Positions 9,601 through 17,328 of a stretch of DNA of 30,852 nucleotides are shown in pieces. Source of the DNA: Candidatus Omnitrophota bacterium. GTDB taxonomy: Bacteria > Ratteibacteria > UBA8468 > B48-G9 > DSTR01. Below the pieces are notes generated by a model. That model was not told the DNA's origin, did not search any database, and worked only from the letters and a program-made list of their open reading frames with translations. The DNA lies in the NCBI GenBank assembly GCA_023818865.1, contig JAMWDF010000005.1, forward strand, positions 1 through 30,852, read 5' to 3'. Position numbers and translations under genes: made by a program. Numbering within the stretch: position 1 is the first letter of the stretch; the number at the start of each line of letters is the position of its first letter.

Positions 9601-10155
9601 CCGTGATTGGGCAACTGTCCGGCTTTCATATTCCTGGCCCATTTGACCAATAGAGTATTGAACCTTCTGGTCGCTGACCATATCCCAGGGGTTGGTCGCA
9701 AACTTGTAGAAATGGCTCTGGATAGCATTTTTTCGGCCAACAGTCACAATCTGAATTTCAGTGTGGTCATCCATTAAGATGCTATCTTGAAAAAACTGGG
9801 CCTCAGCCTTTTCTTTGGTTTTAGCCCGTGCCCGGAGCGTTCCAGGAGGAAAGACCGGATACCGATGGGCGAGATAAACATACTCTTGGTCGTAGGCAAG
9901 GTACCAAACAGGTTGGAGAAACTGGGGCAGGGGAGTGGGCGGAAATCCGTAGTTGACAAAGCCAGTCACAGCGGCTGCCCCCTTCCACTCGTCCTGGTTG
10001 ATGAATCCATCTATCACTGGTTTTGGGCTTATTTGAGGAAGACGGAGAATAGGGAAGCCAATTTCCTCAGACTGTTTTTTCTGGCTTGAGGCGAAGGAAG
10101 AAAGGACGAGGAGGAAAAGACAAACAATTTTCACCGCAGAATTCTGGCTGGTCAT
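6667..10155 (-). CDS. Secreted GH123-like glycoside hydrolase with CBM9-like domain
   Basis: The 1162-residue protein has a signal peptide (hydrophobic VCLFLLVLSSFA), then at about 35-250 a CBM9-like domain. Its marks are PVIDGFINQDEW, QPVWYLAYDQEYVYLAHRYP, MDDHTEIQI and WEQEIAIPLKDL, the usual layout of carbohydrate-binding family 9-like modules. About 490-760 is the GH123_N-like sandwich (NNKLGLNNRIIRPYQSL, AFLMVPVKPLPTD). The C-terminal barrel has TGVGGYWWDWHSY; D900 aligns with D1002 of the next gene. It also shares the pattern G-A-(F/Y)...DG...RE..KR.A with its two neighbours. GGAGGT lies 5 bases before the ATG. It sits 53 bases after the third paralog and overlaps the following one by 4 bases, so all three are probably one transcript. 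Substrate unknown. Confidence 0.65.
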   Translation of the reverse strand: MTSQNSAVKIVCLFLLVLSSFASSQKKQSEEIGFPILRLPQISPKPVIDGFINQDEWKGAAAVTGFVNYGFPPTPLPQFLQPVWYLAYDQEYVYLAHRYPVFPPGTLRARAKTKEKAEAQFFQDSILMDDHTEIQIVTVGRKNAIQSHFYKFATNPWDMVSDQKVQYSIGQMGQEYESRTVAQSRFQDTFWEQEIAIPLKDLNVSKIADGQTWVLQLVSAQDPGYNFYSWAYDAHWLHNDQHPEVILDSQAMAFQFLSLGDWMKGNPEFKFQAFNPGKVLRRLVIKVAITDPNGRLIFAEEKQVRVNPLEVKTEVISGKKLTLVPRATVSGITRDNLVSITVTEPETGKLYYQAKLPVIPEDSPVLQNYIKNLQAGRKPVAPDLSFAYMPSYHLLKAEADVGILGLDREISERAAYFRTSFGKEGGKLIGLNTGPFDQSGLASLTFRFPPLDEGNYWINLEILDYQGRPFLTKKDTFQRVFFPFENNKLGLNNRIIRPYQSLQTTDKGLLFTSGECELTEIGLPKQFTNRLVPTSQNILSGPVRLFLEQAGRRIEVKGQGISWTKKTPEKVELIASSQVGNMNFQVKGEAEYDGQYFITLTMEPHGRISMEKLTLEIPVNNPVDVIRPGTVSSSYFNNANPYSQVKNGLLWSNVLAGETPHIIFLGNGERGLYWYTESFQGWFLRYDKPFVEIEKQHARTVLRLSLVNDFFILSQKRSLSFAFLMVPVKPLPTDSRARQWDNERSHVGAGSWWGTIGAFVFPQKPEEWFYFVRGIPFEYQGRPVLAGFDTIPPAEAGSNGQRFWRKEKEYGAYRAADLIGYLQPEFKVFSGEWVDKTNPPIQPTSELLKRLDKQGQPIWPEPEQRSIYLKDCLTRSFIDFEVYYFYQMAKNTGVGGYWWDWHSYREGRSLLKGTAFLADDGSLRPKNSIFLVREMYKRIATICDELGIANTNNVYAPGPVYQVPWIERINSSEAMYLETAADDMFTAHGLDKYRALIGKYSGLPVTIVMNIPINLHDHRARSVIALSLLHDNGIFGIWKPEQPGTITRILKDFGYFSPETEWIPYWRSKSLVEMSKPEILTTVYRRKEGEKERYLSVLVNPQTTELTTNLALKVKTISPAKVTDLETGQPLFWKKGKNGLEIENIQVPSHEFRLVGISLGEL

Positions 10156-10208
10156 GGTTTACCTCCATTGAATTTTTTCGCTTTTTGCAGTTTAATCAAG
10201 CATCCCAA

Positions 10209-13200
10209 TTATTCTACTAGAAGGAAAACTACCTCATGTCGATCAAGAGAAATCGGACCGAAGAAGTTAGCCTGTCTAGCTAAAGGCATTCTTGTTTCCA
10301 AATTTCTTACTGCCTTAATTTCCCTGTCCAATAGTGCCTTGCCTGACAACGTAGGAGTAAACTCTTTCTTGGTTTCGGTGGAGTTAAGAAGGACCAGGAT
10401 GGCTTTTTCTTTTGCTGGATGAAGGTATCCGCCAAGGATTACTCCTTCTGGTAGTCCTGTTATCCAGGCTGTTTCTTCCCAGTAGGGAAGAAACTTAGCC
10501 CCATCAAAAAACTTCACTTCCATCTCAAAGGCTTTGACAATATTTTCTGCCTGGGGATAGTGGAGGTAGTAAATAGAGCAACCTAAGTCATGAAGAAAAC
10601 AATAAGCCAGAACTACTCTGGCGCTTCTGATATTATAACCAGTGGGTTTACCGTCAGCTCCAATGGACGGAGGAATATGGGTGGCGACATAAGCCACCTG
10701 GCCAGGTTTGGCGGCAGTGGCTGCAAATCTATCCGGGCTCATTCCCTGGTCAATGAGATCCTTATGCGGTGAGGTATGGTACCAGTGTCCTTCAATAAAC
10801 CAGGAAGCCTCAATAAAAGAAACATCCGGCTCATCAGCTACAATCTGAAATGGCGGTCTCCCGGCCAGCCAGAAAGCCGTGGCTAATCTTTTTGTCCATT
10901 CATGCCGCCGGAAGACATTGAATCTCCCGTAAAACCTGCCATCCTCCCGACGATAGGCGTCACCGGTAATGTCAGTTCTTACTGGAAATCTGATGTAAGG
11001 TGTCCAGTTGTCATAAAAGGTGCCATTTATTCCGCATTTTTCTGCCAGCCGGGTCATGTAGTAAATGAAAAAGTCAATGAAGCTTTCATTAGCCGCGGTC
11101 AGGACTTCTGTTACCTGGTCATCTGTTTGAAAAACAGTGGTTGCTCCATAGTTGTTAGTTCCTTTCCTGGTGACCTCAACGTGTTTCACCCGGTCAAACT
11201 CGCCCAGACACCATTCCCCTTTAAAAACCGGCATCTCCTGGCAGCCAATCCCGTGTACCCAGGTAGAACCATACTCTACTAAGGGATAACCTTTTCTTGC
11301 TGGCTCCAACCAGCTCATGCCATACTCCAAGGTGCCTTTCCCGATCCGCCGGCCATGCTGAATTGGCCAGTGATAATAAAAATCTTTGAGGGCTTGATAC
11401 TCCTCCTCAGTGTAAAGGGTAATCGTGTCCAGGGCGTTTCCATAGTATCTATTGCCTGAGGTATCATGAGCAAACAGAGGTTCGGGATACTTCCAGGCAA
11501 TCCGGCGATAGTTGGTCGGTTTTGGTTTCATGGGAACGGCTTGAAGGACAAATTCAATTTCTCTGGGGCGGTCTAACACAGCTGGGGTATTCACCAACCG
11601 GCATCTAAGGAAAAGTTTTCCTTTCACTCTTTCTAATTGCATCAATGGTTCCCGATCCTCCACCACCCAGCCTCGGTCCCATTCCGCATACCAGCGTAGG
11701 CCCCGAGAATAATTACCGACAAAAGCGATGGGAACGAAGGAGTTCAGGCAGTTAATTACGTTAGAAATCTGGGTGCTTTTCCAAATGACGCCTTCCCCGG
11801 GTGGTATCCGGCCACAACTGTTGATGTTGTAAGAATTTTTGAAGGCCATTAGTTGGGCTTCTTTTCCTGAAAAAGGAATGACCAGGTCCAGGCTTTCTAC
11901 CTTTATTTTTTCTTCTGGAATGATTTGAAGATTCACCCGGTACCACCCGGTGTAATCCATCTGACCGTTAACCTTTATTCCTAACTGGCCCAGCTGGGCT
12001 ACACCTTTTACCTTGGCTCCATATCCTTCTGTCGTTTCCAAGGAAACTTTCGGGCAGGTGGCCTGATACCAGTACTTTTCATAACCCTGGGGAAATTTAT
12101 AGCCAGGCTCAAGGGAGATTTTAATTGGTGATTTGGCTGTAGCGGTGATTGTTACTCCTGCCTGTTTGCTTTCCAGAGAAATCTCTCCAGAAAGAATTTC
12201 CTGGCCGTCTGCCTGAATGGAGATCGGTAAACCTGTATCACCCAGGAGATACTTTCTTCCCCAAACAATTAGGGATTTTTCCTGCAACTGAATCGGAGTA
12301 TAAGGGGGGATAACCACCTTTTCCTTACCGAGTTGATCATTCTCCCAAGGAAAATACTGACGGACAAACTCTTCTTTCCCCTCATCCGCTAGTTCGCTTG
12401 CCTTAAAAAGCGAAGAATGAAGGACGTATTTACCCTCAGGCAGAGGTTCTTTCAGGATAATGACCGTTTCGCCTTCCTGGTTGGTAATTTTTCCTTCAGC
12501 TCGGCTTATTTCCTGGCCGTTAACGCTGAGGACGCGGGCAACCAATCTGTCTGCTTCCGCGACCAGTTTGGCTCTTTCCTTATCTTTTTCTTGGACTAAA
12601 TTAAGGTCAACCTTGTTTTTTACCCAGACGTGAATTTTGTTGAAAGAAGGGGCGTAAGCATAACGATAGTTCACCTTCAGTTCCTGGATCCATTTATGTC
12701 TGGCCAGCCAAGGTTGGATATAAGTTTCTTCCATCTTCTTGTCTATTTGCACAAAAGGGATTTCCGCCTGATAGAGAACAACCTCGCCTTCGGGATTTTC
12801 CTGGGTTGCCTTAATAGCAAGAATGTTTCCTTCCTTTTCTATCGGAAGCCGGTCAGTCTGCCAGCATTCCACCCGGTCTCCAGAAACTACTGTTTTTACT
12901 ATTTCCCGAGAATAGAGAATTTTTTCCCGCGAGCGGTTTTCTATTAATAACTTCACTTTTCTCTCGCCGCTGTATCCTTTCCCGAAGAAAATGGCTCTGA
13001 GTTGTATTCCCCCTTTGGATATGTTACCCAAGTGAACCAGGGAAAAACCGGTCACCGGGCCGTCAAAATAAACTTCTCCGAACTGAGACCAGTTCATCCA
13101 GGGAGCCCCTACCCATCCGCAATAAAACATTTCCCCAGTAGTCCCGCTGGCTCTGACTACTTGAAGGAGCATTTTCTTCCCTTCAATCTTATCCATTTCC

Positions 13201-13787
13201 AGTTCTTTCAGAGGAATAGCCATTTCCACCACCCAGTGCTGTTTTCCCAGGTAAAGATGAGTCTGGCTCACAATCTTACCAGCGGTCCAGTCCGCTCGGT
13301 CTTGTCCAGGCAACCAGTTATAGATCGTGTCGTAAACTGCTCCTAATGGGTTGACCATGATTTTGTAAAACTTGAGAGAGCCAGCCTGGTCTCTATCATA
13401 AAAGCTGAACTGGATTTCCAAGTGGTCATCAGAGAGAATCATACCATCGTCATTCTGGCTGGTTTGAGCGAGAAAACTGGTGCCTTGAGGCATCCAGCAA
13501 AGAGCGGCAATGTAAAGGTGATGCTGGTCATGAGCCAGGTACCACTGGGTGTCAAAGTCAGGTCCGAGGTACCAGCCTTTTAAATTTACCATCCCGGTAA
13601 ACCGGCAGGCTTCAGACCAGTCAGAGAAGTTCAAACTACCATCAATCACCGGAGGTTTGCTTACCTTGGGTACTCGCAAAAAAGGAGAAGTTACCTCGGC
13701 ACTTCCCCCAGGAAAAGCAGAGCCGCTTATTATGATAAAGAAAAGTAAGAGAGGCTGGCTGAAGACAAAAAAACTGTTGCTTCGCAT
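10209..13787 (-). CDS. Secreted GH123-like glycoside hydrolase with CBM9-like domain, first of three
   Basis: The 1192-residue protein starts with a signal peptide (QPLLLFFIIISGSAFP). At about 35-245 it has a CBM9-like domain (PPVIDGSLNFSDW, DTQWYLAHDQHHLYIAALCW, LSDDHLEIQF, WVVEMAIPLKEL). The GH123_N-like sandwich runs about 490-790 (WENDQLGKEKVVIPPYTPI, VWGRKYLLGDTGLP, EFVLQAVPMKPKPTNYR). The barrel-like C-terminal part has CGINGTFYDNWTP with D926 in the candidate catalytic position, followed by DAYRREDGRF and RRHEWTKRLA. The start follows the LacI stop by one base, and the AAGGGGG ribosome site lies inside the last codons of the regulator gene. Regulator and enzyme are therefore translationally linked, which makes this enzyme the best guess for a LacI target. 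Substrate unknown. Confidence 0.65.
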   Translation of the reverse strand: MRSNSFFVFSQPLLLFFIIISGSAFPGGSAEVTSPFLRVPKVSKPPVIDGSLNFSDWSEACRFTGMVNLKGWYLGPDFDTQWYLAHDQHHLYIAALCWMPQGTSFLAQTSQNDDGMILSDDHLEIQFSFYDRDQAGSLKFYKIMVNPLGAVYDTIYNWLPGQDRADWTAGKIVSQTHLYLGKQHWVVEMAIPLKELEMDKIEGKKMLLQVVRASGTTGEMFYCGWVGAPWMNWSQFGEVYFDGPVTGFSLVHLGNISKGGIQLRAIFFGKGYSGERKVKLLIENRSREKILYSREIVKTVVSGDRVECWQTDRLPIEKEGNILAIKATQENPEGEVVLYQAEIPFVQIDKKMEETYIQPWLARHKWIQELKVNYRYAYAPSFNKIHVWVKNKVDLNLVQEKDKERAKLVAEADRLVARVLSVNGQEISRAEGKITNQEGETVIILKEPLPEGKYVLHSSLFKASELADEGKEEFVRQYFPWENDQLGKEKVVIPPYTPIQLQEKSLIVWGRKYLLGDTGLPISIQADGQEILSGEISLESKQAGVTITATAKSPIKISLEPGYKFPQGYEKYWYQATCPKVSLETTEGYGAKVKGVAQLGQLGIKVNGQMDYTGWYRVNLQIIPEEKIKVESLDLVIPFSGKEAQLMAFKNSYNINSCGRIPPGEGVIWKSTQISNVINCLNSFVPIAFVGNYSRGLRWYAEWDRGWVVEDREPLMQLERVKGKLFLRCRLVNTPAVLDRPREIEFVLQAVPMKPKPTNYRRIAWKYPEPLFAHDTSGNRYYGNALDTITLYTEEEYQALKDFYYHWPIQHGRRIGKGTLEYGMSWLEPARKGYPLVEYGSTWVHGIGCQEMPVFKGEWCLGEFDRVKHVEVTRKGTNNYGATTVFQTDDQVTEVLTAANESFIDFFIYYMTRLAEKCGINGTFYDNWTPYIRFPVRTDITGDAYRREDGRFYGRFNVFRRHEWTKRLATAFWLAGRPPFQIVADEPDVSFIEASWFIEGHWYHTSPHKDLIDQGMSPDRFAATAAKPGQVAYVATHIPPSIGADGKPTGYNIRSARVVLAYCFLHDLGCSIYYLHYPQAENIVKAFEMEVKFFDGAKFLPYWEETAWITGLPEGVILGGYLHPAKEKAILVLLNSTETKKEFTPTLSGKALLDREIKAVRNLETRMPLARQANFFGPISLDRHEVVFLLVE

Positions 13788-13788
13788 G

Positions 13789-14808
13789 CTACCCCCTTAT
13801 TTTTCTCCCGGTGCTTTCCCGGACCACCAGCCGCACTGGGATAATAGTATGTTTCTCTGTCATTTTTTCTCCAGTTACCAGAGAGCAAATCTTCTTCACC
13901 GCCGTCTCAGCCAGAAGGGGAATGTTCACGTCAATACTGGAAAGGGGAGGGTTGGTGTAAGTTGCTAACTCAGTATTATCGCAGGCCATCACTGCTACCT
14001 CATCAGGGACCCGAATACCTCTTTGCCAGGCGATGGATAGGAAAGCCAATCCTACCAATTCATTATAACAGAAAAGGCCATCTGGCAAACTCGGAGAGTT
14101 AGCCATCATTTCTTTTAAGACAGAAATTACATCAGAGAGATAGCCTATCCACCGCTGTCCTGGTGTCCAGACTACTTTTGCTCCAGCTTGCCTGGCTTCT
14201 TTTAGGAAAGATTGGTTTCGTCTGTCGCTAACGGAACCCCCTACGATTCCGAGTCGGCGGCAACCGATTTTGTAAAGGTGTTGGAAAGCCACTTGACCTA
14301 CCTGGTCTTCATCAAAGTGAAAGGTAGGTATACCAGGAAGAGGGTCTCCGTAGTAAACGAGACGGAGATTATCAGGAGGTTGGCTAAAACGGATATACCG
14401 GCGCAGACTGCCCCTGGTTCTCGCCAGGGCAATCAATCCATCTACTCGCCCGTCCAGAGACTGCTTCAGGTATTTTTCTTCGAGGTCCGGTTTCCCCTCG
14501 GTCAGGTAAGGAATAATTTCCAGATTATTTCTAGTGGCCGCTTGCTGAATATGGGTGAGTAGCTCAGCAAAGAATGGGGTGAGTCGGTGGCAGATTACTC
14601 CGATGACATTGGTCCTTCTGGTCATCAAGTCTCTGGCGCTTTTTACAGGAACATAGTGGGTTTGCTTAATTACCTGAAGGACTCGCTTCTTAGTCGCTTG
14701 GCTGACAAAAATACCCTGGTTTTCCTTATTGTTAAGAATAACTGAGACAACTGCAGGGGAAACCCCAGCCTTCTTGGCTACATCTCGGATGGTTAGCTTC
14801 TTGTCCAT
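13789..14808 (-). CDS. LacI/GalR-family transcriptional regulator
   Basis: The 339-residue protein is full length for the family. Residues 4-26 form the DNA-binding helix-turn-helix (LTIRDVAKKAGVSPAVVSVI). The hinge helix is at about 50-60 (SARDLMTRRTNVIGVI). A periplasmic-binding-protein-like sugar sensor follows, with VDGLIALARTRGS, GCRRLGIVGGS, PDGLFCYNELVGLAFL, and VAVMACDNTELATYTNPPLSSIDV, the last characteristic of LacI/GalR effector domains. It probably represses the three downstream enzyme genes and itself, and releases DNA on binding a sugar breakdown product; ligand unknown. The ribosome site before the ATG is weak (GAGAG directly abutting). By base composition the gene belongs to the GC-richer left block, although it borders the AT-rich one. 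Confidence 0.92.
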   Translation of the reverse strand: MDKKLTIRDVAKKAGVSPAVVSVILNNKENQGIFVSQATKKRVLQVIKQTHYVPVKSARDLMTRRTNVIGVICHRLTPFFAELLTHIQQAATRNNLEIIPYLTEGKPDLEEKYLKQSLDGRVDGLIALARTRGSLRRYIRFSQPPDNLRLVYYGDPLPGIPTFHFDEDQVGQVAFQHLYKIGCRRLGIVGGSVSDRRNQSFLKEARQAGAKVVWTPGQRWIGYLSDVISVLKEMMANSPSLPDGLFCYNELVGLAFLSIAWQRGIRVPDEVAVMACDNTELATYTNPPLSSIDVNIPLLAETAVKKICSLVTGEKMTEKHTIIPVRLVVRESTGRKIRG

Positions 14809-14895
14809 CTCTCATATCGTTAACGCATTTATAACGAATTGTCAAGAGCATAAGTAAGATAGAAGGATGTTATACAATAACTGCAGAAATGATTT
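14809..14895. other. Intergenic gap at the composition seam
   Basis: These 87 bases separate the AT-rich operon, ending with the GH38 gene, from the GC-richer lacI block. Apart from the candidate lacI promoter I see no clear terminator hairpin with a T-run and no terminal inverted repeats, tRNA remnant or transposase remnant. Without a terminator, some readthrough from the upstream operon is possible. Confidence 0.7.
14817..14845 (-). promoter_or_regulatory. Candidate lacI promoter with overlapping operator-like palindrome
   Basis: A perfect -35 box TTGACA lies at 14845-14840 on the minus strand. With a 17-base spacer the -10 would be TAACGA (14822-14817), a poor match, so the exact -10 is uncertain. 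The 8-bp palindrome CGTTAACG (14818-14825) overlaps this -10, and two TAACGnA words (in CGTTAACGCA and ATAACGAA) recur about 13 bases apart. A LacI-family protein bound here would block its own transcription, which suggests autoregulation. With this spacing the transcript would have almost no leader, fitting the weak ribosome site. Confidence 0.4.
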
Positions 14896-17328
14896 TTACG
14901 TTTTGATGAAATACGTTTTTATTTCAAATGGGTTGATTTTTAAATCTTGGAAGCTGACTTTATTTATTAAATTCTCCATCAGATCTGCTTCATAAATTCC
15001 TTTAAAATCAAAATTTATTTTAACATCTAACTTTTTTGCTTTCCCTTCACTTTCAAAAATTCTCATTACATATCCTCTTTTGTCCTCTGCCATTTTGAAA
15101 GCAGATAAGACAACTCCTTTTGTCTCAATTGAAATTAACTCTTTGGGAAAATCTTCATTTGTGTTTGTTATTGTACAAAAGACAGGATTTGTAAAATTGT
15201 AGGCTGATTTAATGACTTCCGCAATTTTTTCTGGTTCTAAAGGTAATATCAAAAATTCATAGTAATGGGTACCGTTGTCATAACTACCTATATCAGGAAT
15301 AAAACCGCTTGCCTTTTGGGTTGGGCTTCTTAATAGAGAAATGAGTATTCTGCCATTACTTAATTGTTGACCGGGTGTCCCTTTATTTGCGACCGTTAAG
15401 CCGATTTTATCATCATAATAATATACCCAGTTCAGACATGGCCAGTCGCCTTTTGAAGTAGAACAAATATTCCTTGCTAGATTTGCCATGTTTTGTTGAT
15501 TCTTAAATTCAACCTCAAAATAAGGCTTCCTTTCAATATAGCCGAAAGGTATTTCATAGATGGCCTTTGTTTTTGTAGGATTTATCTTTGTTGGAATGGA
15601 CAAGAATACTTTTGTGTTTCTGCCTTTCCAATATAATTTCAGGTTGAGGATAATAAATTTAAGCTCATTAAAAATGAAGATTTCCTTCTTCCACGATAGT
15701 TTTTCAAATCCATCCCACAATTGATAATGTTCAAAACCAGATTCTATTTCCTTTACTTTACCTTCTATTCTTATATTTGTAAAAACATCTCCTTCAATAA
15801 TATTTATTATTCTTTCATCTTCAAACTCTTTTCCCATTAAAAGACCACAAAAATCTTCTGTCCATAATGTGCCTCTATCTTCTCTGAAAGCGACCTCAAA
15901 AATGTTTCTGCCAAAAATGTCTTTTTTCAGAAATTTTGGTAAAATCTTCAACTCGTTTTTCTCTGTGATAATTTTATAGTAATTATTTTCAAACTTATAA
16001 TTTTCAATATCTTTTTCTCTGTTTATAATCCTTTCTTTTTTCTTCTCACAATTTTTGAAATTTAAAAACTTATAGCCGAAGGAAGGGACTGTGCCAATAA
16101 AGAAAACTCCATTATTATAGTTTTGTGTGTTTATCTTTTTGTTTTTATCAAATATTTCAATATTATGTTTACCTTCAAGAAAGACAATATCTTTTCTTTG
16201 CCATGGATTTGTATTTAAAAGCATTATTTTATTTTTGTTTCCTTTCGAAACAATTTTTGATATACAATAATATGTTTTAGAATATGCCTTTTCTATTATA
16301 TCAGTAAATTCATTCAGCATATCTGTATATACATCATCAATATGGCAGCCACATATTCCATCGTGAAATTGACATATTGCAAGTTTTTCCCATAAGTTAT
16401 TAAAGAAATTATTATCATATTCTATGCTCTTAACTATATTGGCAATTGAGTTTATTTTTTCACAATTAATAAGAATATTTTCCGCTTTTCTATTTAATTT
16501 CTTTATTTCAATTCTTGTAGTATAACAACCTGTAAATTCAGGATTAAACTCACCTTTAAAAATAGGTAATTTCTCATTTTTTAAAGTTTTATAATAATCA
16601 ATTGGCTGAGTTATCATCATTTCTTTGTAATTTTTAATGTTTGAAAAAATCTGTTCATCAAAAAACCCTTCTTCTAAACAATAAAAAGCAAATAGTTTCT
16701 CTCTATTCTGTTTTAACATTTCAATTATAGAGGCCTCCATTCTTTCATTTGGAGAATATATTATAGGAAGATTACAAAGATGGGTGTGGGTGGTAATGCT
16801 ACCAGTGGCAAAAGATGTTAAAATTTTGCTTCCATCAATTCCTTCCCATAAGAAATCACTGCCGAAATTTTCAGGAAGACCTGGTGTTCTGCCTGGTAAT
16901 AAATATTTAAAATTTGATTTCCTCAGAATCTGAGGAATTTGACCGCTCATGCCAAAGGCATCCATAAACCACGCAATCTCTATCTCAACATTGAAATGCT
17001 CTTTATAATATTTCCTCCCTAAAAAAATGTTTCTAATTATCGCTTCCCCACAAACTAAATTTGTATCGGGGATACTTATCATTCCACCGACAAAATAAAT
17101 CTTTTTTTCTTTAACAAGTTGTTTTATCTTAGAGAAGTATTCAGGATGCTGTTTTAAAAATGTTTCAATTATATATGCCTGAGCAAAACAAAATCTAAAT
17201 TCGCGATATTTTTTAAATAGATTTAAATTATATAATATCTGTTCTTCTCTGACCCTGTCATAATCCTCTTTTGTCCTTCTCCATATTAAATCAGAATGGT
17301 GATGAAAACAAAGAAAAACCCGTTTCAT
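14896..17328 (-). CDS. GH38-family alpha-mannosidase, cytoplasmic
   Basis: The 810-residue protein would cleave terminal alpha-linked mannose with retention and needs zinc. The zinc site is visible as H11-S-D13 (HHHSDLIW), the nucleophile D123 in WFMDAFGMSGQIPQIL, and H322 in QFHDGICGCHIDD. GCYTTR with KKLNRKAENIL is the helical-domain signature, and beta domains fill the C-terminal half. The catalytic HHHSD is only about 10 residues from the start and there is no signal peptide, so it acts inside the cell on imported oligosaccharides, unlike the secreted proteins encoded upstream. The length is within the range of bacterial GH38 enzymes. AAGGGG lies 4 bases before the ATG, and the start overlaps the previous stop (ATGA). 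It is the last gene of the AT-rich operon. Confidence 0.88.
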   Translation of the reverse strand: MKRVFLCFHHHSDLIWRRTKEDYDRVREEQILYNLNLFKKYREFRFCFAQAYIIETFLKQHPEYFSKIKQLVKEKKIYFVGGMISIPDTNLVCGEAIIRNIFLGRKYYKEHFNVEIEIAWFMDAFGMSGQIPQILRKSNFKYLLPGRTPGLPENFGSDFLWEGIDGSKILTSFATGSITTHTHLCNLPIIYSPNERMEASIIEMLKQNREKLFAFYCLEEGFFDEQIFSNIKNYKEMMITQPIDYYKTLKNEKLPIFKGEFNPEFTGCYTTRIEIKKLNRKAENILINCEKINSIANIVKSIEYDNNFFNNLWEKLAICQFHDGICGCHIDDVYTDMLNEFTDIIEKAYSKTYYCISKIVSKGNKNKIMLLNTNPWQRKDIVFLEGKHNIEIFDKNKKINTQNYNNGVFFIGTVPSFGYKFLNFKNCEKKKERIINREKDIENYKFENNYYKIITEKNELKILPKFLKKDIFGRNIFEVAFREDRGTLWTEDFCGLLMGKEFEDERIINIIEGDVFTNIRIEGKVKEIESGFEHYQLWDGFEKLSWKKEIFIFNELKFIILNLKLYWKGRNTKVFLSIPTKINPTKTKAIYEIPFGYIERKPYFEVEFKNQQNMANLARNICSTSKGDWPCLNWVYYYDDKIGLTVANKGTPGQQLSNGRILISLLRSPTQKASGFIPDIGSYDNGTHYYEFLILPLEPEKIAEVIKSAYNFTNPVFCTITNTNEDFPKELISIETKGVVLSAFKMAEDKRGYVMRIFESEGKAKKLDVKINFDFKGIYEADLMENLINKVSFQDLKINPFEIKTYFIKT

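Noticed and set aside
13549..13968. 139-codon open frame on the + strand
   Set aside because: It lies antisense across the end of lacI and the start of the first GH123-like gene, both clearly coding. It has no ribosome site or recognisable domain.
14809..14895. Mobile element or recombination scar at the composition seam
   Set aside because: No inverted repeats of transposon type, target duplications, tRNA fragments or integrase genes are visible near the seam.
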